Shown here piece by piece: positions 16,957 through 25,846 of a DNA stretch of 64,000 bases. The position numbers and the translations under genes are program-made. A model generated the notes under the pieces. That model did no database searches, had not been told where the DNA came from, and saw nothing but the letters and a program-made list of their open reading frames with translations. The stretch is from an uncultured Pseudokineococcus sp. GTDB lineage: Bacteria > Actinomycetota > Actinomycetes > Actinomycetales > Quadrisphaeraceae. How positions within the stretch are numbered: the first letter of the stretch is position 1; every line of letters starts with the position of its first letter. The stretch covers positions 1 through 64,000 of the forward strand of contig NZ_CANMAA010000015.1 of NCBI RefSeq assembly GCF_947495735.1. The letters are read 5' to 3'.

Positions 16957-17718
16957 CTACAGGCGACGCAGCCACGCGGTGGCCGCGGGGTCGGCGAGGA
17001 TCCGGCGACCGCTGAGCGGCTGCACCTCTCGCGCGTCGCCGTCCGGGAACAGCGCTCGGAAGCTCGCGATCCCCGCGGCCGAGACCGTCTGCGAGCCGAC
17101 CACGAACCACTGGACGCCCTCGGTGTACGGCGCCGTCGTCAGCGACCCCGCGTACCGCACGGCGGCGATCCGCCGGGGCATCATGGCCCTCAGGTCGACG
17201 TGCTCGACCGGCACCGGGTCCGCGCACTCGTCGGGCAGCACCGCGAGCAGCCGGTCCGCCTCTCCCTGCTCCCCCTCGACCAGGAGCACGGCGACCACGA
17301 GCAGCCGCCCGTCCTCGCTGGCGTGCACGAGGTGCTGCTCCAGAGGGGTGTGGCGACCGTCGACCGTGTGCTCCGACGGCGTGTGGAAGTGGGTCTGCAG
17401 CAGGTCGTAGCGCGTGCCGTCCACGACGACGTGCCCCGCGCCGGGCTGCACGCCCGCCTGCTGGGTCTCCTCCACGCCGCGCGTCGCGCACCCGCCGGGC
17501 TCGCCGGCGTCCTGGCTGATGTAGGCGAGGCTGACGACGGCGTCCCGGTCGTAGTGCACCTCGAGCGGCGGCAGCGCCCGCCGTCGGCTCACGTCGGTGC
17601 GGCGGAGGTCGACCGGGCTCTGCTGCGGCGGGTCGGCGGCGACGGCGGGCGCGGCGGTCGCCGCCCCCGCCGCCAGGACGAGGGGGACGGACAGGACGGA
17701 GCGGCGAGACGGGTCCAT
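16957..17718 (-). CDS. Secreted alpha-class carbonic anhydrase
   Basis: Interconverts CO2 and bicarbonate. The alpha-class signature is clear: QSPVDL near the start, zinc ligands in LLQTHFHTPSEHTVDGRH (two His of HFH) with the third in the following EQHLVH, and SLTTAPYTEGVQWFV near the substrate pocket. The N-terminus has SRRSVLSVPLVLAAGAATA, a Tat-like signal ending near AVA-AD, so the enzyme should be exported. At 253 residues it is full length. A TACGTT hexamer on the minus strand (17785-17790), within an unusually A+T-rich patch, is a candidate promoter about 65 bp upstream. Confidence 0.92.
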   Translation of the reverse strand: MDPSRRSVLSVPLVLAAGAATAAPAVAADPPQQSPVDLRRTDVSRRRALPPLEVHYDRDAVVSLAYISQDAGEPGGCATRGVEETQQAGVQPGAGHVVVDGTRYDLLQTHFHTPSEHTVDGRHTPLEQHLVHASEDGRLLVVAVLLVEGEQGEADRLLAVLPDECADPVPVEHVDLRAMMPRRIAAVRYAGSLTTAPYTEGVQWFVVGSQTVSAAGIASFRALFPDGDAREVQPLSGRRILADPAATAWLRRL

Positions 17719-17887
17719 CGTCGACGCGGCTCCTCGGGTCGTGGGGTGGGGGCGTGGCGACCGGCGGCGACCACCTCGATGACAACGTATGCACCGTTAT
17801 GCCGGTTCCGCCCGGCGGTAGGCGACCCCGGGCCGGGCCGCGGTCGTGCGGGGACGGCTGGCTCGTCCTCGCACGACCGCCGTCAGG

Positions 17888-18586
17888 TCACCAGCCCAGC
17901 GGACCGTGGCGGTCGGAGTACGTGCCCGTGGGGCCGTCGGCGCCGATCGTCGCCATCCGGACGATGACCTCGGCCCCCTCCTCCACGGTCTGGGGGCCGC
18001 TGTTCCCGTTGAACTCGGTGGCCGTGTAGCCGGGGTCGACGACGTTGATCCGCAGCTCCGGCAGCGCGGCGGCCCACTGGCTGGTGAGCATGTTCACCGC
18101 CGCCTTGGACGAGGTGTAGGCGGGTGCCTGGAAGGAGCTCTCGACCCGGCCGGGCTCGGAGGTCACCGCGTGGGAGCCCAGCCCGCTGGAGACGTTGACC
18201 ACCACGCCCGACGCCGAGCGCTGCAGCAGCGGCAGGAAGGCGTGGAAGACGCGGACGGGACCGAGGACGTTCACCGCGTAGACCTCCTCGACGTCGGCCG
18301 CGGTGATCTCGGACACGGGCTTGCTGGCCCCCGAGACGCCGGCGTTGTTGACGAGCACGTCCAGCGACCCGCCGGTCGCGACGGCGACCTGCTCGGCGGC
18401 CGCGGCGACGCTCGCGTCGTCCGTGACGTCGAGCTGGACGAAGCGCGCGCCGAGCGCGTCGGCGGCCTCCCGCCCCCGCTGGGGGTCGCGGGCGCCGACC
18501 CACACGTCGTGGCCGAGCTCGCGCAGCTGGCGCGCGCTCTCGCGGCCCAGTCCCTTGTTGGCTCCGGTGATGAGGATGGATGTCAT
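17888..18586 (-). CDS. Short-chain dehydrogenase/reductase
   Basis: A 232-residue classical SDR: cofactor loop TGANKGLG at the N-terminus, NNAG in strand 4, and the catalytic Ser in VSSGLG with YTSSK as the Tyr-x-x-x-Lys. It probably uses NADP(H). The gene is divergent from an MmyB-type regulator 109 bp away, an arrangement in which the regulator usually controls the reductase. The palindrome at 18652-18682 lies in the shared promoter region. The substrate is unknown. It resembles the SDR at 33410 in both sequence (TGANKGxG) and pairing with a divergent regulator. Confidence 0.88.
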   Translation of the reverse strand: MTSILITGANKGLGRESARQLRELGHDVWVGARDPQRGREAADALGARFVQLDVTDDASVAAAAEQVAVATGGSLDVLVNNAGVSGASKPVSEITAADVEEVYAVNVLGPVRVFHAFLPLLQRSASGVVVNVSSGLGSHAVTSEPGRVESSFQAPAYTSSKAAVNMLTSQWAAALPELRINVVDPGYTATEFNGNSGPQTVEEGAEVIVRMATIGADGPTGTYSDRHGPLGW

Positions 18587-18651
18587 GGCGCCCACGCTGC
18601 GCCCTGCGGGACGGGCGCACAACGGGTCGGTCGGGGGTACCACCGCCGGTC

Positions 18652-18682
18652 CCACCCGCGCGGGGTCCGGCTGCGCGGGTGG
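18652..18682. promoter_or_regulatory. Inverted repeat in the SDR / MmyB-type regulator promoter
   Basis: CCACCCGCGC (18652-18661) and GCGCGGGTGG (18673-18682) are perfect 10-bp arms. They abut a CAGCAT hexamer 7 nt before the regulator's GTG, so binding would block its promoter; a likely autoregulatory operator. Confidence 0.5.
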
Positions 18683-18695
18683 CAGCATCACCGGC

Positions 18696-19523
18696 GTGCC
18701 CGACGACCTCGCCGCCTGCCTGCGCGCCTGGCGCCAGCGGGCCGACCCGGCGCTGGCCGGGGTGGCGCCGGGCGCGTCGCGGCGCACCCGCGGGCTGCGG
18801 CGCGAGGAGGTCGCGGCGCGGGCGGGGATCTCGGTCAACTACCTGGTGCGCCTGGAGCAGGGCCGCGCGCAGTCGCCGTCGGCCTCCGTCGTCACCGCCC
18901 TCGCCCGGGCGCTCGACCTCACGGGCGACGAGACCGAGCACCTGCACCGCCTCACCGGCCTGGCCGCGCCGACGGCACGGCGCGCGAGCCGCGAGGTCAC
19001 CCCGGCGCTGCAGCGCCTGGTCGAGCGCTTCGCCGACACCCCCCTGATCGTCGTCGACGCCGCCTGGACGATCGTGGCCGGCAACGCCCTGTCCGCCGTC
19101 TTCCTGGGCGACGACCCGGTCGGCGAGAACGCCGCGTGCCGCCAGTTCCTCGGACCGCCGCTGGTGGACCGCGCGCCCGAGGACGACGAGGCCTTCGAGC
19201 GCGACCTCGTCGGCGAGCTGCACCGCCAGGCCGTCCGCCATCCCGACGACGAGGCGGTGCGCGAGGTCGTCGCGCAGCTGCGGGCGCGGTCCGAGCGCTT
19301 CGCCGCGCTCTGGGACGAGCGCCCGGCGGGCATCCACGCCTCCTCGCGCAAGACCTTCACCCACGCCCGCGTGGGACGGGTCACCGTCGACTGCGACGTC
19401 CTCGAGGCCCGCGGCACCGACCTGCGCGTCGTCGTCTGGACCGCTGCCCCCGGGACCCCGGACGCGGAGGCCATGGCCCAGCTGCGGGGCCTCGCGGAGC
19501 AGGACGCCGCCGCGCTCGCGTGA
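18696..19523 (+). CDS. XRE-family regulator with MmyB-like ligand domain
   Basis: A 275-residue DNA-binding regulator. The N-terminal helix-turn-helix reads RRTRGLRREEVAARAGISVNYLVRLEQGR, the standard opening of this large actinobacterial family; residues about 110-275 form the MmyB-like PAS-type domain (PLIVVDAAWTIVAGN...). The GTG start lacks a ribosome site but has a CAGCAT hexamer 7 nt upstream, consistent with leaderless transcription. It probably controls the divergent SDR gene and itself. A second member of the same family, also divergent from an oxidoreductase, lies at 56046-56906. Confidence 0.9.
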   Translation: MPDDLAACLRAWRQRADPALAGVAPGASRRTRGLRREEVAARAGISVNYLVRLEQGRAQSPSASVVTALARALDLTGDETEHLHRLTGLAAPTARRASREVTPALQRLVERFADTPLIVVDAAWTIVAGNALSAVFLGDDPVGENAACRQFLGPPLVDRAPEDDEAFERDLVGELHRQAVRHPDDEAVREVVAQLRARSERFAALWDERPAGIHASSRKTFTHARVGRVTVDCDVLEARGTDLRVVVWTAAPGTPDAEAMAQLRGLAEQDAAALA

Positions 19524-19536
19524 GCGCGGGCCTGCC

Positions 19537-19548
19537 TACGCTCCCCCG
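19537..19548 (+). promoter_or_regulatory. Leaderless promoter of the flavoprotein gene
   Basis: TACGCT at 19537-19542 followed by 6 nt and the GTG start. No ribosome site is present, so transcription probably begins at the start codon. Confidence 0.5.
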
Positions 19549-20724
19549 GTGCCTCCCGAGGACGCCGTCGCGGCCGAGCAGCCCGCCCCCGAGGCCACGG
19601 CGGGCAGCGGCCGCTCGGCGACGGTGGTCGTCATCGGCGGCGGCCAGGCCGGTCTGTCCGCGGCGTCCCACCTGCAGCGCCGCGGCTTCGCCAGCGCGCT
19701 GGGCGACGACGGCGGACCAGCGGGCCCCGGCGCGCGGACCTACGTCGTCCTCGACGCCGACCGCGCTCCCGGCGGTGCGTGGCAGCACCGCTGGGAGTCG
19801 CTGCGGATGGCGACGGTCAACGGCATCTTCGACCTCCCCGGCGCCCCGCTCCCGCCCGTGGACCCCGACGAGCCCAGCCGCACGGCGGTGCCGCGGTACT
19901 TCGCCGCCTACGAGCGCGACCGCGCGCTCCCGGTGCTGCGGCCGGTGCGGGTCCTGCGCGTCGAGCGCGCCGACGACGACCCGGACGGCGACCTGCTCGT
20001 GGAGACCGACGCCGGGACCTGGCGAGCCGGCTTCGTGGTCAACGCCACCGGCACGTGGACCAACCCGCTGATCCCCGCCCACCCGGGGGCCGAGACCTTC
20101 CGCGGGCGGCAGCTGCACACCAGCGAGTACGTCACCGCCGAAGAGCTGCGCGGGCGCCGCGTCGCAGTCGTGGGCGGCGGCATCTCGGCGGTGCAGCTGC
20201 TCGAGGAGGTCTCCCGCGTCGCCTGGACCGCCTGGTACACCCGGCGCGAGCCCGACTTCCGGGACGAGCCCTTCGAGCCGGAGACCAGCGGGCGCGAGGT
20301 CGTCGCGCAGGTCACCGCGGACGCCGAGGCGGGCCGGGCGCCGCGCAGCGTCGTCTCCTACACCGGCCTCGGCTGGTCGCCCTACGCCGTGGCGGCGCGC
20401 GAGCGCGGCGCCCTCGACCGGCGTCCGATGTTCACCGCGCTGGAGCCCACCGGCGTCCGCGAGGCGGACGGGAGTCTCACCACCGTCGACGTCGTCCTGT
20501 GGGCCACAGGCTTCCGCCCCGCCCTGGCGCACCTGGCGCCGCTGCACCTGCGCAGCGAGCTCGGCGGCGTCGAGGTCCGCGGGACGCAGGTGCTCCGCGA
20601 GCCGCGCGTGCACCTCGTCGGGTACGGCCCGTCGCAGTCGACCGTCGGGGCCAACCGGGCCGGGCGGGAGGCCGTCGCGACGATCGCGGCGGACCTGCGG
20701 CGGCGACGCACGGCGTCCGCCTGA
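19549..20724 (+). CDS. FMO-like FAD/NAD(P)-binding oxidoreductase
   Basis: A 391-residue flavoprotein. The FAD Rossmann motif VVVIGGGQAGLSAASHL is at about residues 26-42, an NATGTWTNP motif follows the FAD domain, and a second Rossmann GGGIS binds NAD(P)H. The order and the late ATGFRP stretch place it with flavin-containing monooxygenases or related proteins; no substrate can be named. Residues 44-62 form an insertion rich in Gly and Ala. Only 25 bp follow the MmyB-type regulator gene, but a leaderless promoter (TACGCT) sits in that gap, so it can be transcribed independently. Confidence 0.82.
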   Translation: MPPEDAVAAEQPAPEATAGSGRSATVVVIGGGQAGLSAASHLQRRGFASALGDDGGPAGPGARTYVVLDADRAPGGAWQHRWESLRMATVNGIFDLPGAPLPPVDPDEPSRTAVPRYFAAYERDRALPVLRPVRVLRVERADDDPDGDLLVETDAGTWRAGFVVNATGTWTNPLIPAHPGAETFRGRQLHTSEYVTAEELRGRRVAVVGGGISAVQLLEEVSRVAWTAWYTRREPDFRDEPFEPETSGREVVAQVTADAEAGRAPRSVVSYTGLGWSPYAVAARERGALDRRPMFTALEPTGVREADGSLTTVDVVLWATGFRPALAHLAPLHLRSELGGVEVRGTQVLREPRVHLVGYGPSQSTVGANRAGREAVATIAADLRRRRTASA

Positions 20725-20736
20725 GCCGTCACGCAG

Positions 20737-20782
20737 GGTGGCAGCCCCTCGTCGCGCTCTGGCACGACGAGAGGCTGCCACC
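20737..20782. terminator. Terminator hairpin, copy A of a recurrent type
   Basis: An 18-bp stem with one mismatch, starting GGTGGCAGCCCCTCGTCG and closing CGACGAGAGGCTGCCACC, between convergent genes. Its inner part resembles the hairpins at 28489-28544 and 54824-54875. Confidence 0.75.
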
Positions 20783-20812
20783 TCGTGGATCAGCTCGGCC
20801 CGACCTGCCGCG

Positions 20813-21595
20813 TCAGTGCATGTGCTTGCCGCCGTCGACGTTGAGCGAGACGCCGTTGACGAAGCCGGCGCCGTCCGACAGGAGGAAGGCGGTCACCTCG
20901 GCGACGTCGACGGGCTGCCCCACCCTGCCGACGGGGATGCCGGACGCCATGGCGCTCTTGCGGTCCTCGCTCAGCGGCCCGCCCATGATGTCCGTGTCGA
21001 GCGGTCCGGGCAGCAGCGCGTTGACCGTGATGCCCATCGGCCCGAGCTCGCGCGCCGCACCGCGCACCAGGCCGAGCACCGCCGCCTTGGCCGCGGCGTA
21101 GGCCGTCTTCGAGAACGTCCCGCCCCCGTCGAGAGCGGTGATGGAGGACACCATGACCACCCGCCCGCCGCCCCGGGCGACCATCCGCGGCGCGACCTGC
21201 TGGAGCAGGAGGAAGGACCCGGTGGCGTTGACGGCCATCACCCGGTCCCACTCGGCCAGGCCGACCTCGAGCAGCGGTGTGGGCGAGGCGATGCCGGCGA
21301 GGTTGACCAGCCCCGCCACCGGTGCCAGCTCCTCGTCCGCGCGGGCGAGGGCGGCCGCCAGGGCGTCCGGGGAGGTGATGTCGACCGCGGCGGCGAGCAC
21401 CCGCCGCCCGTCCTCGGCGACGGGGTCGGCCAGCGCGTCCGCGCACGCCTGCGCCCCGTCGCCGTCGTGGTCGAGCAGGAGCAGGTCCCACCCGTCGTCG
21501 GCGAGCCGGCGCGCCACGACGCGTCCGACGCCGCGCGGCGCCGCGACGCCGGTCACCACGGCCGTGCGGCGCGAGGCCCTGGACGGGGCGCTCAT
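20813..21595 (-). CDS. Short-chain dehydrogenase in the GH39/importer operon
   Basis: A 260-residue classical SDR: TGVAAPRGVG cofactor loop, NLAGI, catalytic Ser in VSSITALDG and YAAAK as Tyr-x-x-x-Lys, ending in the VNGVSLNVDGG pattern of FabG-like enzymes. It is the last gene of the operon headed by the GntR regulator and its start overlaps the binding-protein stop (ATGA). It probably oxidises or reduces a sugar or sugar acid released from the imported glycan. A strong terminator follows 30 bp downstream. Confidence 0.88.
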   Translation of the reverse strand: MSAPSRASRRTAVVTGVAAPRGVGRVVARRLADDGWDLLLLDHDGDGAQACADALADPVAEDGRRVLAAAVDITSPDALAAALARADEELAPVAGLVNLAGIASPTPLLEVGLAEWDRVMAVNATGSFLLLQQVAPRMVARGGGRVVMVSSITALDGGGTFSKTAYAAAKAAVLGLVRGAARELGPMGITVNALLPGPLDTDIMGGPLSEDRKSAMASGIPVGRVGQPVDVAEVTAFLLSDGAGFVNGVSLNVDGGKHMH

Positions 21596-23040
21596 GTCGC
21601 GTAGGTGTAGTCGGTGCCCGGGGTCCAGTCCGGGAAGGCGTAGTCGTCGAGGGAGACCTCGGCGCCCTCCGCCGTCGCGGACTCCAGCGCCTGCTCCCGC
21701 ACGGCGCGGTAGTCGCCGCTGAGCTTCACCAGCGCGCCCCGCAGGTCGGTGATGTCGCCGCCGAGGTACCCCTGGACGATGTCCCCGAGGTCCGGGCTGA
21801 CCGGTGTCGTCGCCGCGTCCACGCGGGCGATCTCCGGGTTGGCCACGACGGCCTGGGGCATCCGCTTGACGGTCTCGGCGAACCAGCCCGCCAGCGTCGC
21901 GTAGGGGGGCACGACGTCGGCGTCCTGGACGACGGACAAGTCGAGGGGCGGCTGGTCCATCCCCGACGCGAGCCCCTGCTGGTACTCGGGGGTCGTCATC
22001 GACTCGATGATCGCGACGGCTGCCTCCGCGTCGGCCGTGGTCGCGGCGACGAAGAACTGCGCCGCCGGGGCGCCGCGGTAGGTCGTGACCTGCCCCCCGC
22101 CCTCGGGGACGAGGATGGGCCCGACCCCGATCTTCTCCTCGAAGCCGGCCGCCACGTTGCGCACCCCGCCCGCGCACCACGGCCCGTCGGGGAAGTAGGC
22201 CGCGGCGCCGGCGCCCCACCGGCTGCGGGCGTCGGCGACGGTGAGACCGCCGCTGCCCGGGAGGATCAGGCCCGAGTCGTTCAGCTCCTTCCAGAACTCG
22301 ATCGCGTTGACGTACGTGTCGTCCTCGAACCGGTACTCGCCCGTGCGGTACTCGAGCCCCTCGAAGCCCGGGAAGCCGGCGGCCTGGGCGTAGTCGTTGA
22401 TCTGCTCGCCCATCCGGTCGACCCCGCCCAGCGCCAGGATCATCGGCGACCCCCCGTCCTGGTTCCGACCGACGCGCTCGAGCGCGTCCCGGAACTGGTC
22501 GTACGTGCGCGGCGGGTCGTCCGGGTCGAGGTCGGCCGCCGTCACCATGTCGACGTTGAACCACGACGCGGCGGCGTACTGCTGCCACGTGAACAGGGGC
22601 AGCCCGTAGATGACGCCGTCCAGCGAGGTGATGCCCTCGGTGAAGGACCCCTCGGGCAGCCGGGCGAGCGCCTCCTCGCTCAGCGGCAGCTCGTGCAGCC
22701 ACCCCCCGGCGACCAGGGCGGCCAGCGGCAGGCCCAGCACGTTGGAGTAGACGTCGGGCAGCTGGTCGCTCTGCTTCGCGAGCTGCAGCGCCTCGGTGGA
22801 GCGGCTGACGTCGTTGTAGGTGTAGGACACGGGGACGCCGAGCGCCTGGGACTGCTGCTGCGCCCAGTCGGCGTGGAAGTCCTGGAGGGCGCTGAAGTGG
22901 TCCTGCCAGCGCAGCTGCCCGGCGCCCCCGGAGGGCCCGCCCGGGCCCCCTGAGCCGCTGGAGCTGCAGGACGTGAGCAGGGCGGCTCCGAGCGCCGCTC
23001 CTGTGCCGAGCAGGAAGGACCGTCGGTCCACTGTGGTCAT
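21592..23040 (-). CDS. Sugar-binding lipoprotein of the GH39 operon
   Basis: CUT1-type solute-binding protein, 482 residues. The N-terminus (DRRSFLLGTGAALGAALLTSC) combines a twin-arginine pattern with a lipobox, acylated Cys at residue 25, so it may be exported folded by Tat and lipid-anchored. Linker residues 26-39 are Ser/Gly-rich, then the binding domain begins. It lies between the two permeases and the SDR. With a GH39 enzyme in the same operon, a xylo-oligosaccharide ligand is the best guess. It is not closely similar by eye to the other two binding proteins in the window. Confidence 0.9.
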   Translation of the reverse strand: MTTVDRRSFLLGTGAALGAALLTSCSSSGSGGPGGPSGGAGQLRWQDHFSALQDFHADWAQQQSQALGVPVSYTYNDVSRSTEALQLAKQSDQLPDVYSNVLGLPLAALVAGGWLHELPLSEEALARLPEGSFTEGITSLDGVIYGLPLFTWQQYAAASWFNVDMVTAADLDPDDPPRTYDQFRDALERVGRNQDGGSPMILALGGVDRMGEQINDYAQAAGFPGFEGLEYRTGEYRFEDDTYVNAIEFWKELNDSGLILPGSGGLTVADARSRWGAGAAAYFPDGPWCAGGVRNVAAGFEEKIGVGPILVPEGGGQVTTYRGAPAAQFFVAATTADAEAAVAIIESMTTPEYQQGLASGMDQPPLDLSVVQDADVVPPYATLAGWFAETVKRMPQAVVANPEIARVDAATTPVSPDLGDIVQGYLGGDITDLRGALVKLSGDYRAVREQALESATAEGAEVSLDDYAFPDWTPGTDYTYAT

Positions 23041-23110
23041 GACATCTCCTCGTCGAGTCGTCAGTGCGGTGGTGGGGCCGTCCGAGGGCTGCGGAGCCCT
23101 CGGCGGCGGG

Positions 23111-23998
23111 TCAGGACTTCACGGCGCCGGCGATGCCGTCGACGAAGTAGCGCTGCAGGAAGAGGAAGAGCGCGACGATGGGCACGATCGAGATGACGCC
23201 CGCGGCCGCCATGCCCGACCAGTCGGTGGCGTTCTCGCCCACGAAGGCCTGCATGCCGACCGACAGGGTCCTCAGCTCGGGGCGGCTGAAGGAGAAGACC
23301 AGGGGCAGGAAGAAGGCGTTCCAGGTGAACAGGAACGTCAGTAGCGCCACGGTCGCCGTCACCGGCATCGAGAGCGGCAGCATGATCTTGAAGAAGACCC
23401 GGAGGAATCCCGCGCCGTCCACGACGGCGGCCTCCTCCAGCTCCTTGGGCAGCTGCCGGAAGTAGCCCGCGTAGATGAGGATCGAGGCCACGTTGGCGCT
23501 GCCGCTGAGCGCGAGGGTCATGCCCGCCAGGGAGTTCAGCAGACCGAGCTCCAGGGAGAGCTTGACGATGGGGATGATCGTGTACCCGGTCGGGACGAAG
23601 AGCGTGGCGACCAGGACCCCCATCACGAGCCGCGACCCGCGGAAGCGGTAGCGCCCGAGGACGTACCCGCACAGCGCGCACCGGACGACGACGATGACGA
23701 CGGTCGCGACCGTCACCACGACGGTGTTGAGCATGTACACGCCGAACCCGGCGTCTCCCCACGCCCGCGAGTAGTTCTCCCACACGGGCGTCTCGGGGAC
23801 GAGCGACAGCCCCGCCCCGAAGATCTCCACCGAGCTCTTCAGCGACGCCGAGACCATCCAGATGAAGGGGTAGACCCACAGCAGGCCCCCCACGGCCAGG
23901 GCGAGGACGGCGAGCCACCACGGCGCGCGCGCCACCACCCGCTGCGCCCGCCGCCGCGCCGGGCTGACGCTCCTCGCCGGACGTGCCGGGGCGCTCAT
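23111..23998 (-). CDS. CUT1 ABC permease, second subunit of the GH39 operon
   Basis: A 295-residue MalG/LacG-like permease. A basic N-terminal tail precedes the first membrane segment (WLAVLALAVGGLLWVYPFIWM). The EAA loop reads PKELEEAAVVDGAGFLRVFFKIMLPLS, and the C-terminus ends FVDGIAGAVKS as in most such permeases. The start overlaps the upstream permease stop (ATGA). It forms the channel with the gene at 23995; the ATPase must come from elsewhere in the genome. Confidence 0.92.
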   Translation of the reverse strand: MSAPARPARSVSPARRRAQRVVARAPWWLAVLALAVGGLLWVYPFIWMVSASLKSSVEIFGAGLSLVPETPVWENYSRAWGDAGFGVYMLNTVVVTVATVVIVVVRCALCGYVLGRYRFRGSRLVMGVLVATLFVPTGYTIIPIVKLSLELGLLNSLAGMTLALSGSANVASILIYAGYFRQLPKELEEAAVVDGAGFLRVFFKIMLPLSMPVTATVALLTFLFTWNAFFLPLVFSFSRPELRTLSVGMQAFVGENATDWSGMAAAGVISIVPIVALFLFLQRYFVDGIAGAVKS

Positions 23999-24972
23999 CG
24001 CAGCGCCGCCCGCTTGCGCCGCCCGACGACGAGCCCCCAGGCCTGCAGCGCGGCGACCACGAGGACCACGAGGCCGAAGAGCACGGCGGCCGCCGAGGCG
24101 AATCCCAGCTGCGGCACCGTCGCGGCGAAGGCGTACCGGTAGATGTAGATCTCGATGACCTCGGTGCTGAAGAACGGGCCGCCGCCCGTCATCGTCTGCA
24201 TCAGGTCGAACGCCCGGAAGCAGTCCTCGACGGTGAGCACGGAGATGATGAGCAGGAAGGGGAACAGCATGGGGAGCGTGATGTGCCGCAGGTTCTGGAG
24301 GGCGTTCGCCCCGTCGATCTTGGCGGCCTCGCTGACCTCCTCGGGGATGGTCTGCAGCGCCGCGAGCCAGTAGATCATCGTGATGCCGAAGAACTTCCAG
24401 GTGTAGATGCCCGCCGCCGTGTAGAGCGCGGTGTCCGAGGAGCCGAGGAAGTCGATCCCCTCGGAGACGCCGAAGAACCGCAGGGCCGAGTTCACCGGCC
24501 CCGCGCCCGGGTCGAAGATGAACTGCATGACCACGCCGACGATCGCCGTCGTGGTCACCACCGGGAGGAAGTAGACGGTCCGGAACAGGCCGCGCAGCGG
24601 CAGCCGCGGGGAGTTCAGGACGATCGCCAGCACGAGGCTGAGCAGCACCCGCGCCGGCGCCACGACCAGCATGAAGACGAGGGTGATGCGCAGAGAGGAC
24701 CAGAAGCCCGGGTCCGCGATCACCGCGCGGTAGTTCGAGAGGCCGACGAAGCGCCCCTCGGACGTGAAGCCGTTCCACTCCTCGAGCGAGTACCAGTAGC
24801 TCGCGGCGATCGGCCACAGCGTGTACATGCCGTAGAGCACGACGGTCGGCAGGAGGAAGACCCAGATCCACGCCGTCTGGCTGCGGGGCGCCCGCCGGCG
24901 GGGGTTCTCCGGCGGGGTGGGACCTGGTGGTGGGGCGTCGAGCGTCGGCGCTGGAGCGGTGCTGCTCGTCAT
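23995..24972 (-). CDS. CUT1 ABC permease, first subunit of the GH39 operon
   Basis: A 325-residue MalF/LacF-like permease. A Pro-rich cytoplasmic tail (about 30 residues) comes before the first membrane segment WIWVFLLPTVVLYGMY. The EAA loop is EEVSEAAKIDGANALQNLRHITLPML. It lies 25 bp after the aldo/keto reductase gene and overlaps the next permease by 4 bp, so the operon is continuous. Confidence 0.92.
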   Translation of the reverse strand: MTSSTAPAPTLDAPPPGPTPPENPRRRAPRSQTAWIWVFLLPTVVLYGMYTLWPIAASYWYSLEEWNGFTSEGRFVGLSNYRAVIADPGFWSSLRITLVFMLVVAPARVLLSLVLAIVLNSPRLPLRGLFRTVYFLPVVTTTAIVGVVMQFIFDPGAGPVNSALRFFGVSEGIDFLGSSDTALYTAAGIYTWKFFGITMIYWLAALQTIPEEVSEAAKIDGANALQNLRHITLPMLFPFLLIISVLTVEDCFRAFDLMQTMTGGGPFFSTEVIEIYIYRYAFAATVPQLGFASAAAVLFGLVVLVVAALQAWGLVVGRRKRAALR

Positions 24973-24997
24973 CGAGAGCCTCCCCTGGCGGTTTCTC

Positions 24998-25846
24998 TCA
25001 GCGGATCTGGCTGAGGTCGAAGGTGGCGGGGTCCCCGCCGATGCGGTGGCCGGAGTCCAGGCGCGTCACCGCGTCGACCTCGGCCGGTGTCAGCTCGAGC
25101 CGCAGGGAGGCGAGGTTCTCCTCCAGGCGGTGCCGGCTCGAGGTCTTGGGGATCGCGACGTGCCCTCGCTGCCGGTGCCAGGCGAGGACCACCTGCGCCG
25201 GCGTGGCGTCGTGCGCCCGCGCCGCGTCGGTGACGGGGGCGAGGTCGAGGTCGACGCCCTGCCCCAGCGGTGAGTAGGCCTGCACCACGGTGCCGAGCGC
25301 CCGGGTCGCCCCGACGACGGCCTCCTGCTGGAAGGTCGGGTGCAGCTCCACCTGGTTGACCGCCGGCGCGGGCAGGCCGGCCGCGGCGAGGTCCGCCAGG
25401 TGCTCGGGCATGAAGTTGGAGACCCCGACGGCGCGGACGGCGCCCTCGTCCTCCATCTCCGCGAGCTCGGCCCAGGTCTCGACGTAGAGGCCGGCCGAGG
25501 GGTTGGGCCAGTGGACGAGGTAGAGGTCGAGGCGCTCGAGCCCCAGCCGCTCCAGCGTGTCGGCGTGCGCCCGGCGCGTGGACCCGCGCCCCTGGTCGCC
25601 GTTGCGCAGCTTGCTCGTGACGAAGACCTCGTCGCGGGGCAGCCCGCTGGCCCGCAGCGCCGCCCCCACGCCGACCTCGTTGACGTAGGCAGCGGCCGTG
25701 TCGATGTGCCGGTAGCCCACCTCGAGCGCCTCCTCGACCACGCGCTGCACCTGGTCCGGCGCGATCTTGAAGACGCCGAGGCCGAGCTGCGGGACGGCGA
25801 CGCCGCCGGTCGTCAGGACGACCGGTGAGGCGGGCGCGGCGCTCAC
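24998..25846 (-). CDS. Aldo/keto reductase
   Basis: A 282-residue NADPH-dependent reductase of the AKR superfamily. The catalytic tetrad is visible: D49 and Y54 in HIDTAAAYVNE, K79 in VTSKLRN and H112 in LVHWPNP; IPKTSSRHRLEEN near the end binds the cofactor phosphate. It resembles the 2,5-diketogluconate / xylose reductase group. It is placed between the GH39 gene (GTGA overlap) and the permeases, which suggests reduction of a sugar or uronic acid from the imported glycan. The GTG start is set by that overlap; a longer open frame exists only because the reading frame stays open through the GH39 gene. Confidence 0.9.
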   Translation of the reverse strand: MSAAPASPVVLTTGGVAVPQLGLGVFKIAPDQVQRVVEEALEVGYRHIDTAAAYVNEVGVGAALRASGLPRDEVFVTSKLRNGDQGRGSTRRAHADTLERLGLERLDLYLVHWPNPSAGLYVETWAELAEMEDEGAVRAVGVSNFMPEHLADLAAAGLPAPAVNQVELHPTFQQEAVVGATRALGTVVQAYSPLGQGVDLDLAPVTDAARAHDATPAQVVLAWHRQRGHVAIPKTSSRHRLEENLASLRLELTPAEVDAVTRLDSGHRIGGDPATFDLSQIR